DNA of 64,000 nt from Strigops habroptila (lineage: Eukaryota > Chordata > Aves > Psittaciformes > Psittacidae), in assembly GCF_004027225.2 (NCBI RefSeq), contig NC_044290.2, forward strand, positions 2,806,906 to 2,870,905, in the 5' to 3' direction. The notes under the pieces are model-generated. The model saw only the letters and a program-made list of their open reading frames with translations. It had not been told where the DNA came from and did not search any database. Below, piece by piece: positions 16,126 to 30,500 of this stretch. The position numbers and the translations under genes were made by a program. How positions within the stretch are numbered: position 1 is the first letter of the stretch; each line of letters begins with the position of its first letter.

Positions 16126-18435
16126 AAACATACTCTGGAAATCCAAAACATGCTCAAAGCAGAGTTCAGAAGCAGCAATCTGATTTCTTTCCCCAAATCC
16201 CTGACAGCTGGATCAGGGGAACAAGGGCCTGTTGCCTTTCACCAGCAGCTCCTGCCTGCCCCTTGTCCCTTCTGGGTGGCTTGAGGACAGCACTGGTGTC
16301 ACCTGCACCCAAATCCCACCTCTCCAGTGCCACCAGTGGAGGACGCTCATTTCTTTGCTCACTTCTCCTGGCTCCCCTCCACCACCATGTGCATGCCACC
16401 AGCTGTGGGATGGGACATGGGACAGCCACCCTGGGAGCTAACTTGGGGACGCGCAGCTCAGAGCAGCCAGAAAACCCTCCAGGACACCTCCAGGGACCAT
16501 CCTGAACAAGAACCTGACCTGCCAGCAGCCACAAGCACCGCCACAGCCCTACACCATGGTGCCAGGCCTGGAGAGCTCTTCTTTTCCCCTTTGGAGCCAC
16601 AAGGAAGATTGGGCTTTGGTAGCTGAGCCACCCCTGGAGCATCAGCCTGGTTTTCCCATGCTGGGGGTTAGGGAAGAGCTGGCCCCCCACAGCCCCCCTG
16701 GTTTTCTCAGCTCAGCATGGCAGTGAACCCCCAAAGCTCTCCCTGTGCCCAGCACAGTGGTGCTGGCGCCTGGGTCCAGCACACCCAAACCCCACAGGTT
16801 GCCCCACCATGGCACTGGGCAGTGTGTCCCCACGGGCCACACAGCATGTCCCCAAATGGGGTGCAAGGCTCGTCCCCACCGCAGCTCCCCAATGGCAGCA
16901 GCTCCCATCCCACTGGTGGAGATGTCACCCACCCATGAAGCATCCAGCCCTGGGTTTCCAGGGAGGAATCTGGGAGCTGTTTTGCTTACAGGAGACATGG
17001 TGGGGTGCCAGAACAGAGGAGGGTGGCCAACACTGACCCCACCTCCAGCAGGACCCACACTAGGACCATGAAGTGAGCAGCAAACGCCTCCCACACCCAA
17101 AAAGGGCTTTATCTCCCTTTAGGAGCCATGGCCATCAGCACGGCCTGTGCTCCACCACGGGGACAGTGGTGGGGACCCGCGCCCTGCATGCTGGGGGATG
17201 TTGCTTTTGCTGGATGAACATCTCTGTCCTAAGGGAGCTCTGAAATGCAGCTTCCTTCTGCAAAGAGGAGGTGGCTTTGCTGTCACATCTGTCTGAGAAA
17301 ACCAGGTGGGGAAAAGCGGGGCTCAACCTCCCACCCTGGGCTCACTCAAACACCTCCAGAGCTTGCTGGATTGGGATGTTGCGTCTGATGCTCCTCAGAG
17401 TGGCTTCTGCCTGTCCTTGGTGCTCTCTGGAGTGGAGCCTGACCTCTGCCAATGGCCCCATCAGGTCCCCGAGCTCTGTGGCTGCGTCCCTACCCCACTG
17501 CTGTCCCTGCATTCCTGTCCCCTGGAGCAAAACCCGCTTATACTGTGAGGCCAGTGCTGGCCAGAGGGATGGGGCTGGAGAAGTGGGGATGGAGGGATGG
17601 GGGAGCAGCTCCCACACCCTCATCCACCCCCTGCTACAAAGTGCGATGGAGGGGGCAGGACGGGGGGTGACACGTTTGGCACTGTTCCAGAGAGAGGGCA
17701 CAGCCCCAGCCCCGAGCCCCCAGCGGGGTGGAAGACAGTGAGGTTAGACTAGTCATGGCCCTGGGGCTGGGGACCAGGGTGAAGGGTGGGGGGTGTCCCA
17801 GGTCTCCTGGCCACCCTGGCCACCCCTCTCCATCTGCTGGGGAAAAGAGACCTCTCGGGCCAGGCCCAAGAGCCCACGTGCTGCCCAGGGTGGAGAGCAG
17901 AGGGACGGGGAGCTACAGGGGCACCATCACCCCCAGCGCATTAATGGGGACATCCCATAGCGTGGCAGGGGCAGGGGTCAGCGAACCTGGGGGGGTGCCA
18001 GCCCCCCATGAAGGTCACTGGCTTGTGTACTGAGGATGCCAATGCCAACACTCATCCCTAACCCGCACCCCTGGGCATCGTCCCCCTCTGGCAGCATCCC
18101 AGGACGCCCTCTGTGGGGTGACCCCATCCCATCTGCTCTGCACACTGGAGGAGAGAAGCCTGGGGATGGGTGTGAGATGGCCGGGGGCAGGAGGGGACCC
18201 CAGCCCGTCCCCATCAGGGCTGGAGGATGGGAAGGTATTGATGGGGGGGCTCTGAAGTGATGTGATTCTTGGCCCCCCTCTGCACAGGGGGGCCAGGAAG
18301 GAAAAGTCCATGTTACCATCTTCTCTTTGGAAAAGCAGTCCCACCACAGGCAGGGGGTGGAGGTGGTGATGCCTGCGGGGCCCGGACCCCTCTGCGGGCA
18401 CAGGGGGTGCGTGTGCCCCTGCCAAGGCTGAGCCC

Positions 18436-18539
18436 TCACACAGGGGTGGCCGCTGCCTGCTCCAGGTCCTGGGGGCCGGGGGGGCAGCGGGGCCAGGGCG
18501 CCTGCTGCAGCCGCACGTTGTTGTTGGCTGCCTCTGGGC
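18436..18539 (-). CDS. RNF157: RNF157 preferred terminal coding exon
   Basis: The acceptor is CTCGCCCCAG after a pyrimidine-rich tract. The 2-nt phase fits exon 18, which ends CLP plus one base. It gives 33 residues beginning PEAANNNVRLQQ and a TGA at 18438-18436. The resemblance to the human tail is only faint (NN-V-R--Q, then DLEQ against SLED). It is preferred because total length then equals human. An alternative end lies at 19026-18986. Confidence 0.5.
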
Positions 18540-21500
18540 CTGGGGCGAGAAAACAGGGGGTTAAGGGCTGCCAAAGCCACCAGCACCCTTGGGCACCTTC
18601 CTATGGGATGCAATATAGTCTCCCCAAATGACACCCACCTCCCCAGCCGCCCCATATTGGGTTTTAGCTGCAGTGAGGGCTGGCGAGTGCCTGCACTTAC
18701 CTCTCCAAACCAGGGGAGCCCCTTAAACCCCTGATTTTTCAGGAATGCTGAGGGGCAAATGGGAAGCACAGTGCACCATGGCCGGGTTTTAATAACCCAA
18801 ATGGAAGGGGGCTGGCTCTGCCCCCCCATGCCCAGTAAGAGGGCACATATGGATGCCCCATGGGGGCTGCAGGGTAGGCTGGGATGTCACCCAGCGAGAG
18901 GACTGCCAGCAACACCGTGGTGAGGGGCACCAACCCCCCCGGGTGATGGGGCACGAGGCGGGCGCAGGCTCTGGGTGTCTCATACCTATTCCTCAATGTT
19001 AATGGGGCAGGAGTCCGGCACGGCAGCTGTGTGGCAGGAGAGACCAGAAGGCACATGGTGAAGGTGGGAGCAGAGGTGGCGCGGGGGGGACATGCACACG
19101 AGCGAGCAACCGGGGTGACCGTGGCGGGAACGAGGGGCTCGCTGCCCGTGAACAGGTCTGGGATGAGGACGGGAGCCACTGACAGGGCGAGGGGGCATCA
19201 TGCACAGTCTCGTGCCAAGGAGAACCGAGGGGGGGACATGCTCGTGGCACAGGGAAGCTGGGTCCCCACACACCTCATCTGGGGATGCAGGCTCCTGGTG
19301 CAGGCAGCACCCTCCAGCCAGGGCAGGGTGATGGGTAGAGCTGGGGACCTGCCTGCCCATGGCTTGTGTCCCAGAGGCTACGTGGTGCCCTTAGGAAGGG
19401 GGTGCACCCCTAAAGCAGGGCGGCTGCTCCCACCAGTGAGGTTAAAGCCCTGTGCCCGAGGCTAGGGGCAGCTCTGAGGTGAGGGGGGGCCATGTGAGGG
19501 CACCCCAAGGCCAAGGACAAGTGCTGAGGCTTTCCCAAAGAGGGAGCAACAAAACCCTGCTGCCTGCTGATGTATGGAAGGGGGCAGCTGCTGTTCCACT
19601 GGCTTTCCATGGCAAGCTCAGGCTGGAGAGCAAGGCATGTTAAGCCTGCAGATCCCAGAGGGAAGGGGTAGTTAAACAGGACCACACATGACATGCACAC
19701 CCCAAAATCCCACTAAGAGCTTGATGCTGCATCAGTCACTGCAGTGCTCTGGTGCAGAGACCCAGCTCAGCTCAGCGCACCCTTGGGTGGCTGCTGAGGA
19801 GCAGGATTGGGAAGCAGGACCTGTCCAAGGCCGTGACCACGGCCAGAGGATGCTCTGAGCCATTGGGACAGCCCCTGCAACCTGCTGCTCACCCCAGGGC
19901 TCTGCAGGATCCACTCAAGGACACAGGTCTGGGGGTTTTATTTAAACCTTGTGTCCCAAAATCCCAGGATGTGGCCTTTCCATTCCTCCCAAAGCCCTTT
20001 CCCACCAGGCTGAAATCTGCAGAGATTTCATAACAGCTTTGAGGAACTACATCCTGCACCTTCATCTGTTATAGAGAGAGCAAAACCCAACCCATGGGTC
20101 TAATCAGATTTAACCCCACAAGAGAAACTGAGAGAGGAATAAATAATATCAATAACATCAACAGTAATAATATCAACATCTCTGCTCAAGGTGATCTTCT
20201 TTTAAGCTTCCAAGAAACCGGTACCTGGCCCCAAAGTAAAAGCTCCCCCTGTTCTTGCTGGCCCTGGGGATGTGGTTACATCCAGACCTGCAAGAAACCT
20301 CTGCCAAAAAGGACTTTTTCAGTGCATGCAAACCAGCCCTGCGACTGCAAACCAGCACCACCAGCATCAAACTGTGCCCCACATGAGCTCCACCACAGTG
20401 GGTGGCTGAATGCCCCAGGGCAGGAGGAGCGGAGGGACAGGGGAAGAAAGGAGCTGCCCGGAATCTAACGGACAAACCCAACACCAATTGCCACCAGGAA
20501 ACAACCATCACAGCCCCCAGGCAGCTGCTCCGCTCCGCTGCTCCAGCTCCCCGAGCTCTTCCCATGGGAATCCTGCTCCGAGCACCTTAGGGCAGAGCTC
20601 ACATCCCTGGCATTATTCCCTTCATCCCCTGGTGACCACGGGCAGCCCCGAAGCTCCCACTCTGCTCAGCTCCCACTTTTCTCTCTCATGCTTTCCCCTC
20701 CCTGCCAAGGGCTCCAAGCAGCGCAGCCGCCGGGCACACATGGTGGCCAAAGGATGGAGAGGACATCCTTGGCTGGGCTCAGCCCAGGGGCCACATTCTG
20801 CGCCCCAGCCCAGCCAGGGGACAAGGCCATTGCAGTCCTCACAGCAGAGCAAGAGTTAGAACCGTGCCAGGGCTGCAAAGCTGCCCCCTTCCTCATCCTC
20901 CTCCTGGTATAAGTGAGGGGGACACGGTCGGGGTTGGCTTTGGCTGGTGCCAGAGCTGGGGGATGCTTTGCTGGGACCCCCAGCAAAGGCAGAGGTGCTG
21001 CTGGGACCCCCCCAGGCCGTTGGGGCTCAGCCAGTGGCTGCCAGAGGGTGATGGAGGGGACACAGGGCATTTGTGGCAGGCATCTGTTCCTCCCCAAGAG
21101 CCTCAGGCATGTTTCTCCAGCGCAGAAACCACCAGGCAGAGGTGAAGCAGCAGGAAAGGAAGCTTTCCCAGAGAATGGGGAAAGAAATTATTTCCCCTCC
21201 CTCCTAGGGGTTCCTCCTAGCCAGAGCATCTCTTGGCTCTCCGGCACCCACTGCGGGCCTGGGACCTGCCACAAATATAGCCAGAGGGGCAAGGCAGGGG
21301 CAGAGTTGCTTTCAGCTTGTCCACAAATGTATTGATGGAGACCTGGAGCCTCAGAGGGCTTCATCTGGGCTTTTTGCCCCGTGTTTCCTACACACACGGG
21401 CTGGCAAAGAGGAGCCTGCAGCACTGAGCAGCCCTTGGGCCACACGAGGAGAGGGGTCACCAATACATTTGTCACCTTTGGGCAACTCTGGGCAGGGAGG

Positions 21501-24500
21501 GGACACAAGCATGGGTTGGGAAAACCGTGTTGGCACAGAGCGAACATGAACTTCCACACGGACAGAGGAGCATGGGAGGGAGGAGGAAAAGAAAAAAGGG
21601 ATGGAGAGAGGGCAGGAGGAAACAGAAGTGGAAGGAGAGTGGAAAAGAAAGCATGAAGAAATGAGAAAGAGGGATGAACGTGGGAATTCTGCAGAAGGAC
21701 GGCCCAACCTGACATCCCCCATCTCCCTGGCCTTGGAAGAAGAAGGGAGGCAGGTTGTAAGGCTGGACTGGCTGTGGATCACATCCCAACCCAAAATACA
21801 GCTGTGCCCAACATAGGTCTGGGCCAGGCTGCAGTTGTGCCACACAACTGCTGCCACAGGAAGGGCTGGGGTGCCAGCAGTGCCCTGGCCAAGGGACAGA
21901 GCATCCCAGTCTGCAACCCCCTGGGGACATCCCAGTGGGGACAGATCGCCCTGACCTACAGCTGGGTAGTGACATGCCTGGTGCAGTGGGACGGGTGGTG
22001 TGGTGCGGTGAGGACAACCTGGTGGGAATGGTGGTGGGGATGATGGGGATGGTGGCAGGAGAGGAGGGATGGATGCCAAGGGCTGGGGTGATGCAGGGAG
22101 GAGTGAGACTGTTCCCCCCGCCAAGTTCATGTTCAGCAGACGGCCACTCACCAGGTAAGCAGGCCTCAGAGCACAGTTTATTGTCCAGCGCTTTCACGTG
22201 TGCGATGCCCAAGTCATTGTTATTGTCACAGCTCAGACCGAGGAAAGCGCCTGTCCTCGGGCCTGGAAGGGAGTTAAGGCAGTTAACGCCGCGGCTCAGC
22301 GCTGGGGCTCGCTGGGGCCTTTTCAGCAGTGGGGCTGGGGTTTCCGGCTCCTTTCCTGTCCCTTCCCCACCCTCTTTCCAAAGAAAACGAGATTAAAACG
22401 ATGCCTCTAGACAGGAGTGGGTGAAGAGCGGACAATAACGCCTGGCCCGAGCTGCTCCTTTCCTTGTGCCGGCTGCATCGGAGGGCAGTGAAACAGCGAC
22501 GATGCAGTGATGGGCACACGTGAACCCGGGGTTCACCAAACCTCCCCCTGGCACAGCCGAGTGCTCCCCGGTCAATAGAGCCGGGTCACGGTGTCACCCG
22601 TCACCTCCTGCCGGAGCATCTCTGGCACCATCAGCGCGTGTGGGAGCCGCAGGGATGGTGGGAGGAGGCAGCAACTGGATGCGTGGAGCAGAAGAAGCTG
22701 TAGCCAAGCTTTGCAGGCGGATGGAGGCCATGGGGGCTGAGGAAGATAACTCTGCTTCTGAGCATCACCTCTACAAGAGATCAGCCCCAGGTTCTGACCT
22801 GCATCCATCAGATGCGGGTGCTAAATCTCAGGAGGGATGTTCCCAAATAAGTAGCCCCATTGCAAACAGGTGCAGGACCATGTCCTAAGGAGAAAGGCCA
22901 TCCTGCTCCTGGAACTGTTGGGATGCCCATGGATGTCCACCACAGCCCCTGGTTGCTCCCAGTTGTCATATATGAGTCTGCCCATCAGCAAGAGCCTCCC
23001 CAAGGGCAGAGGCCAGGTTTTGGGGATGGGTGTTCCTGCTTTCCAGCTCAGCTGAGTGTCCGTGTTGGATGGGGAAACTGTTTTGGCATATTTTTGCTAA
23101 CCAGAGACTTGTAAACGTGGGATGGGGCACACAGGGGGCCTCCTTATTGCCCAACAGAAAGCCAAAGTGGCTGGTGGCCGATGGCACAGGGGTGACCACG
23201 TCATTCCTTCGCTTATTTGAGCACAAGGGAGGAGGTGAGGGGAGCCCTCAGTGCACGTGTGTTGGCTTGTGAAAGCACATTGAGGACAGGCCATAAAAGA
23301 AGTCAGGAAAGCATCCCAAAGGGAACAGTTTCGCAGCCCCTTCCTATGGGAACCAGCCCAGGCAGGGATCCCTAAGGGGGAGACTTTCAGAGATGCAAGG
23401 AAAGACCTTCCTGGCAAAGGGAAAATCATAGAGGAGCCTCCTTCCCCATGGAAACACCATTGGATGCTGCATGCCAACCATCGCCCCCTCTATACCCCAC
23501 ACTCTGCTCACCAGGGTCCCCATGGCCGGCTGGATTCCCCCCGCCACTGGCGTTCAACCCACCCATGGGTGACCCCGCTGGGATGCTTTCCCAGCCCCAG
23601 TGCCCAGGGAGTCACCCATGGGTGGCAGGGGGCAGGCAGGGGAGCTGGGCACAGCCAGCATCTGCCCCTTGCTGGGCTGCCCACCGGTGACAGCCAACTG
23701 GTAGTGAGGGAACAACAGTGACCCGGCGCCTTTTACCATCTTCCTGTGTGGGAGACACGTCCTCATCCTCCAGCACGTCATTGCCCTGCGAGAGGCAGTG
23801 AGCATTAGCAACCCCATAGTGTCCCACCACTGCGTCCCTTTGGGGGAATGATGTCCCTGGCCCCGGGGATATCCAGGGACCAGGAAGATGCTCCTGGGTG
23901 GGGGACAACCCCACTGCCCCATCCATCCCCAGGGCAGCCCTGCAGGGACACGGATGCTCCAGCAGCCCCTTCCCCAGCCCAGTGCCCAGCTTTCTGCTCC
24001 ATGGGGCACCCAGATCCTGGTATCCCCCTGCCACGCCAGTGCCCCCACGGCTGCCAGCCCCTCACCAGGCAGTTGTGGTTACCTCGGCATCGCGCTCCTC
24101 GGCTGAGATGCTGACAAAGTTGATATCCGGCGACTCCACAGGTGTCGACTGTGGGAAGAAGGTGGGAAAGATGGAAAGGAAAAACCAACCAACCAAGAGT
24201 GTGGCACTGCTGGGTTTGGAGGAGAATCCCTTGAACCTGGGGGTGATGGGCACCATCAACAGCCCCGCCAGCCCCTACCTCTCCGTCAGAGGCTGTGGCA
24301 CTGGCAGCTGCAGGCGAGGGGAGCATTTCCCCTTCCTCCTCCTCTTCCTCCTCCGTGCCAGGAGTGATGTAGGAGCCGGACATGGAGGACACAGTGTCGG
24401 TGCTGAGCTGGGAGTGCTGGCTCTGGGAGGAGGCCATGGACATGACGGACTGGGCCAGGCTGCTGCTGGCAGGCTCTGCAGGAGAGAAGGGGCTGAGCTG

Positions 24501-27500
24501 GGCCACTGGACCCCCCAGCCCACCCGTGCAAGTGGTCAGTTAGTATCAGCTAATTACAACAGGGCTAATGAGGAGGAGGAAGGACCCATGGAGGTGTGAT
24601 GGGTGGAAAGCTGCCAGCAGTAGGTCATGGGACTCGCATCCCTTTGGGTCTATGGGTGATGAAGCAAGGGTGATCAGTGCCCCTATGTCCCCATCTCCAG
24701 ATCTATGGGTGATGAAGCAGAGGTGACGCTGTGCCAGGGTAGGAAGGGGCCATGCAAACCCAAACCACATTGTGATACCTCTCTCCTGCCTTGCCATGGT
24801 GCCCTACCTTCTGGGGACGAGATGGTGGAGGAGAGGGGTGTCCCAGTGCACGAGGACTGGTCGATGGCTCCTGATGATGACAGGGTGAGGTTTTCACTCT
24901 CTGGCGTGGCACCACACTCCTGGAAGAAGAGCCCATGGGGAGGATGAGATGGGGGACATTGAGCAGGGATGGATCCATCTCCCCCAGGCATCCTTATGGA
25001 TGGAGGAAGAGCCAGGAGGGGCAAACCCCAGGCGGGTCCCACACTTCCCCACACTTGCCGCCCTCCCAGTGCCTCAGCTCATCACCATGTTTTGGGAGCA
25101 CTCACCTCCTGGCACCGGGCAGGGGATCTCCTCCTGCAGACCCTCAGCTCTGACTCAGTGCACGACTTCTCATCCTCCTCTTCAGGCAGGATGGAGGAGT
25201 TCTGCGAGATGGACCTGCCCGGAGGGGGCAAAGCAAAGGGCTTCACGCCTGCCACAGCCCCCAGACCCGCTGAGCCCTCCCGGACCCCGGTACTCACTTG
25301 GAGATGCTCCTCTTCACCTTGAGCCCCGGGGGGCCGCAGTCGGGGAGGCGCTCGAGGGGTGACAGGGCCCGCAGGGGGGGCAGGGACCCGTCGTAGCAGG
25401 GCAGGGGCCCCGCGCCCGGGGGCTCCCCCAGCCCGCGCAGCGGCACCGGTGACGGCGTCAGTGGCCCATTGAGAGCCTCCAGCAGAGACACCACCTCATA
25501 GCCCGGGGGGATGTGCTCTGAGGACTGGGGAGAGACCAAAGAGTCACAGAGGGGTTTGGGTTGGGAGGGACCTTAAAGCTCATCCAGTTCCAACCCCTGC
25601 CACGGGCAGGGACACCTTCCACTAGAGCAGGTTGCTCCAAGCCCCTGTGTCCAACCTGGCCTTGAACACTGCCAGGGATGGGGCAGCCACAGCTTCTCTG
25701 GGCACCCTGTGCCAGCGCCTCAGCACCCTCACAGGGAAGATCTTCCCCTGTTTCAGTTTGAACCCATCACCCCTTGTCCCGTCGCTACAGTCCCTGATGA
25801 AGGTCCCTCTCCAGCATCCTTGTAGCCCCCTTCAGACACTGGAAGCTGCTCTGAGGTCTCCACGCAGCTTCTCTTCTCCAGGCTGAACAGCCCCAATGTT
25901 CTCAGCCTGTCTCCATATCGGAGGTGCTCCAGCCCCTGATCATCCTCGTGGCCTCCTCTGGACTTGCTCCATGTCCTTATGTTGAGGACACCAGAACTGC
26001 ACACAGTGCTGCAAGCAGGGTCTCACCAGAGCAGAGGGGCAGGATCACCTCCTTCAACCTGATAGGGTGAGGGTCCCCCCGGGCTGTTTCCCCCCACATG
26101 GTGGGATGAGGATGCTCCAGGGAGAAGCTAAACCCCAGAGAACAGACTAACTCCCTGCATAAATGAAAGCCCCAGATCAAGGTCCTCCCACCCAAACAAA
26201 AGCCCTGGTTTTGCAGTATCAACCTGCAGTTTGTGGCGAGATCAATTGGATTAAACAACTAAACCCTGACCCTGGGGAGCTCGTGTATCCCCAAACCTGC
26301 CCAGCGGGCACTGACCGAGTGCTCCTCGGAGTCGGAGGTCTGCGAGGAGATGATGGGGTTGAAGCTGGTGGGCGAGAGGGGCCCCAGCTTCTTCCTCATG
26401 GCTCGGATTTGAAGCAAGGCTCGGAAAGCTGCGGCAGTGGGGACAAGAGTTTGGGGGAAAACTGGGTGCCGAATGAGACACCTCCCAGAATAGCACCCAT
26501 TTCCCAGGAGGGGCCTCCCTGCAGTGCACAGCATCGCTGTACATGGGGCTGACCCAGAACCCGAGGATGGGAGATGCCAGTGAAATCCCAGTGATGCTAG
26601 CCCATTCCCAGAGATTCCGGCCCCCTCGTGAGAGATACCAGCCCACTCCCAGAGACACCAACCCCCCCACCAGAGATGTCAGCCCATTCCCAGAGATGCT
26701 AGCCCATTCCAAGAGATTCCAGCCCCTCCATCAGAGGAGCTAGCCCATTCCCAGACATTCCAGCCCCTTCCCAGACACTCCAGCCCCTCCCAGGGCCAGC
26801 AGCCCGTGCTTACGCAGCCTGCAGATGGGGCAGTTGTTGGCCTGGTAGCGCAGGGTGTCAGCACACGTGTTGCAGAGGCAGAGGTGGCGGCAGGGCAGGA
26901 TGAGTGTGTCCCGCACGTCCGACAGGCACACCACGCACTCGGCACTGTTGTCACTCACCTCGTCCTCGGCCACCTGCCCATGGCAGACACGGCACCAGCT
27001 CGAGCTTGGGGTCCCCAGCCCATTGGCACAAGAGTGGGTGCCCTGGGAGCTCCCTGCCCGTGTCCCTGCTCTTGAAATCCAGCCCTGGGACCTTATCCCT
27101 CCCTCCTGGAGCTGGGAGATGGGGCTGGAGGCATCAGGCACCCACAGTGGGATGCAACCTTCACCCCATCTTTTATATATGTAAAGCAGAGCCTGAGGCA
27201 CATCCCATGCTTTGAGCCCCACAGTCCCCTCCTAAACCAGCAATATCCAGCCATCATCCTCCCAAGGAACCACAATGGATGGGGGAGAAGAAGGGGGCAC
27301 AAAGGAAGGTGCAAAAAGGATAGGGGACAAAAAGGTTTCATCCTGCAGCTCTCTGCCCCCAGCAGCTTTGGTGCCACCACAAAGTGTCCCCAGACACCTG
27401 CAGCTCCAAACTCTTGCCCGAGCATGTTTTAGTGGCTGGACCTGTGCTAGGGGAAGGGAAGAGGGGCTAAGGGAAGGCCCATGGGATGCGGGATGCAGGC

Positions 27501-30500
27501 GCATACCTTGGGGTCCTGCGTGTTGTACTTGTTCTCAATGCCATAGATCTCCTGCAGGAGGTAGCTCACACCATCCACCTGCAAGCCCGTGGGGAAGGGG
27601 TGAGGAGCAGAGACATGTCCCCCCCCCAGCTCCCAGCTCCATCCATTTGCATCAACGCACTCAGGACTGCACTGGAAAAGCGCCCTGGGAGGCAGGAGCA
27701 GGGCAGGGGCAGCCACTGCCCACAGCGGGGTTTGCTGCCCCCCAAAGCCCCTCGTCACCCTGTGGTGTGCGGGGCAGGAGCTGCCACCACCCTGGGGACA
27801 CCCGGACACTCACCACTTGCTTCTGCTTGAGGGGCTTCACACAGAAGGTGCCATCACTGTGCTGGAGGGAGGAGAGCACATGGGTGGGCACTGGGGCTGA
27901 GCACCCAGGGACCCCTTTGTACCCACTCTGGAGCTGTCCCTGCTCCCTTCCCACTCCCAACCAGCCCATTCTGCAGCAATTTCCTGACACCCCAGGACCA
28001 GGAAGCTGTGGGATGTCACATCCAAGGCTGAAGGCTTGTTGGAGCAAGAAAGATGGGAGGTGAGACCAAACACCTCAAAAGTGATGCCTAAAATTAGGGG
28101 ATAGTCCTAGAATTTCAGAAGCAGCCCCAAAACAGCCCCAGCCCAGCAGCACCATCCTGTGCCCCGCAGGGTTCCTCCAGGCTCTTGCATCCAGTGGGTG
28201 AGGGGGTAGGAGGAGGAGGATGGTCCCGGCATGGCACTTACCTTCTCGAAGGTGGCCAGCAGCACGTGGCAGTGCCCGCTGTGCTCTGCAAGACACAGAG
28301 GGACACGCAGGGCTTAGGGGATGGGCAGAGCCACGGTGGCATCAAGGACAAGCAGGAGGCTCTGCCCTGGGGTGGCATCCCAATGCCAGCAACCGGGCAA
28401 GCCAACCCCACAAGGAACCCCATCCTCACCCTCTCCTTCATCCACCACCGCCTGCACCACCATGGGGTACACCTCCCGGTCCAGGTCGAAGCCCAGCTGG
28501 AGGGAGACAGGAGGAGAGGCTGGGTAAGGTGGAGCAGGGATGGAGGCCTCATTCCACATCCACAACCATACCCGAACCCCGCGGGGGATGCCACTGGTGG
28601 GACCCACCTCGTCCTCGCTCCACTCGGAGGGGTCGATGGTGTGGGAGGGGACACAGAACTGCTGGCACACCCCCCGCTTGTAGTGCACCGTCTCCGACTG
28701 CAGGCTCGTGTCCCGGGGGATGTAGCTGTGCCGTGGAGAGAGGACAGAGTCAGGGGCTCCCTGGGTGTCCCCACGCTCCGCCTGGTCTCCCCGGATCATG
28801 GGGATGCCAGGAAGATGGGGGGGGGGTGTCACATCGCAGCCCATGTGGATGCCTTTGGGGCTGAGCTAAGTCCTAAGAAGGGCTAAAAAAATCCACGGGG
28901 CTAAAATAACCCCAGAGGAGCCAACATGGGGCTGGAGGGGACTCTGCAGCCAAGCTGGTGGGGAGCAGGAGGGGCAGGATGGGACAGGGAAGGAGGTGGC
29001 AGCCAGGGGAGGTGAGGATCCTTCTCTATCCTCAGCAATGTGATGAGGGGAAGTGCTCCAGGGAGGAAAGGGTCCATGTCCTTCAGGAGAGCCACACGCC
29101 CTGGCCAGGGGGACGCATAGGGCATGGTCGGGGGACGCAGGCCGGGCTGGGCTCCTCACCTCGCCACCCCGTTGTGAAACTCCTCGCTGGCCTGGTAGTA
29201 GATGGTGATGGCCACGCGGGCGTCCGTGTCGAAGGTGAACTCCACGTTGTAGTGCACCTTGGCTTTGCTGACTTCCTCCCCCGGGGTCTTCACCTCCTCT
29301 GAGCACCTGGGGGGCACAGGGGGTCCGGGAGATGGGCACCCCCCGGGCACGGCTCAGGGTGCTCCAGGACTGACCCCCTGGCACAAGGCTGCTCTTGGCA
29401 CCGGTGGCTCCAAAACGGGCTTCCCCATCCACCAAGGGAAACTGAGGCACACCAGGAGGGCTCAGAGTGCCCCATGTCATAGAATCCCAGACTGGTTTGT
29501 GCTGAAGGGACCTTAAAGCTCCTCCAGGTCCAACCCCTGCCACGGGCAGGGACACCTTCCACTAGAGCAGGTTGCTCCAAGCCCCTGTGTCCAACCTGGC
29601 CTTGAACACTGCCAGGGATGGGGCAGCCACAGTTCCTCTGGGCAAAGCCAGGCCTGTGGACTGGGAAGTGCTGCAGCAGATTCCAGCTGCAATCCCATAT
29701 CTCCTGTCCCAGCCTCCCTCCAGCAAAGCCTTTGGAAGGTGGGGGAGGAAGAAAAAGCACTTCAAAGGAAGCACTAAGCTCCTTTAATCCCACAGGCAGC
29801 CAGCGCCAGCATGTGGGAAGCTCACCCGTGCTGGGAGGGGATGGGGACAGCAATAGCTCATCCCCTCTATCCAAAGTGAGAGCATCCCTGTGCTCAGCAT
29901 CCCCTGGAGCACCCAGCTGGACCCTTCCCTCCCATGGCTCATGGGGTGAGCACCGTGGGGTGCCCATCCCTGCCCTCCCCGCAGGACTCACTTGACGAGG
30001 CGCAGGGTGTCCTTGCGGATGTTGATCAAGCTCCTGAGGGTCTTCACGGGTTCCTGAGGAGGTGGAGCAGCGTAAGGGAACTAGGACGAGAGAGACACCG
30101 GTGAAGGCAGACACACATGGGGGTATAGCAGCTGTGGACCTTGTCCTGGATCCCCCATCCCCAACCCAACACCCTGTATGCAGGGACCCAGGGTGGCCTG
30201 TACATCCTGGTGGGTGCTGACCCACAGCTCCCGCTGGCACTTGGGTACCAGGCAGTGTGATGACAGGGACATCCCTCCGCAAAGAGCAAGCCTAAAACCC
30301 CTTGCAGGGGACAGTTGCACTGTGGGGACATGCAGAGAGGGGCTGTTCCTTGCCCCTTTGACCGAAGGGCAAGTGGGGCGTGGGCACAGGGCAGGCGGGT
30401 GGCTGGTGGTGTTGCTTTAAGCTCTTGCAGTGTGGAGCTGCTGGATGAGGCTGGGCAAGGGGAGGCTGAAGCTCCAGAACAAGAAGAGCCAAGGAACAGC

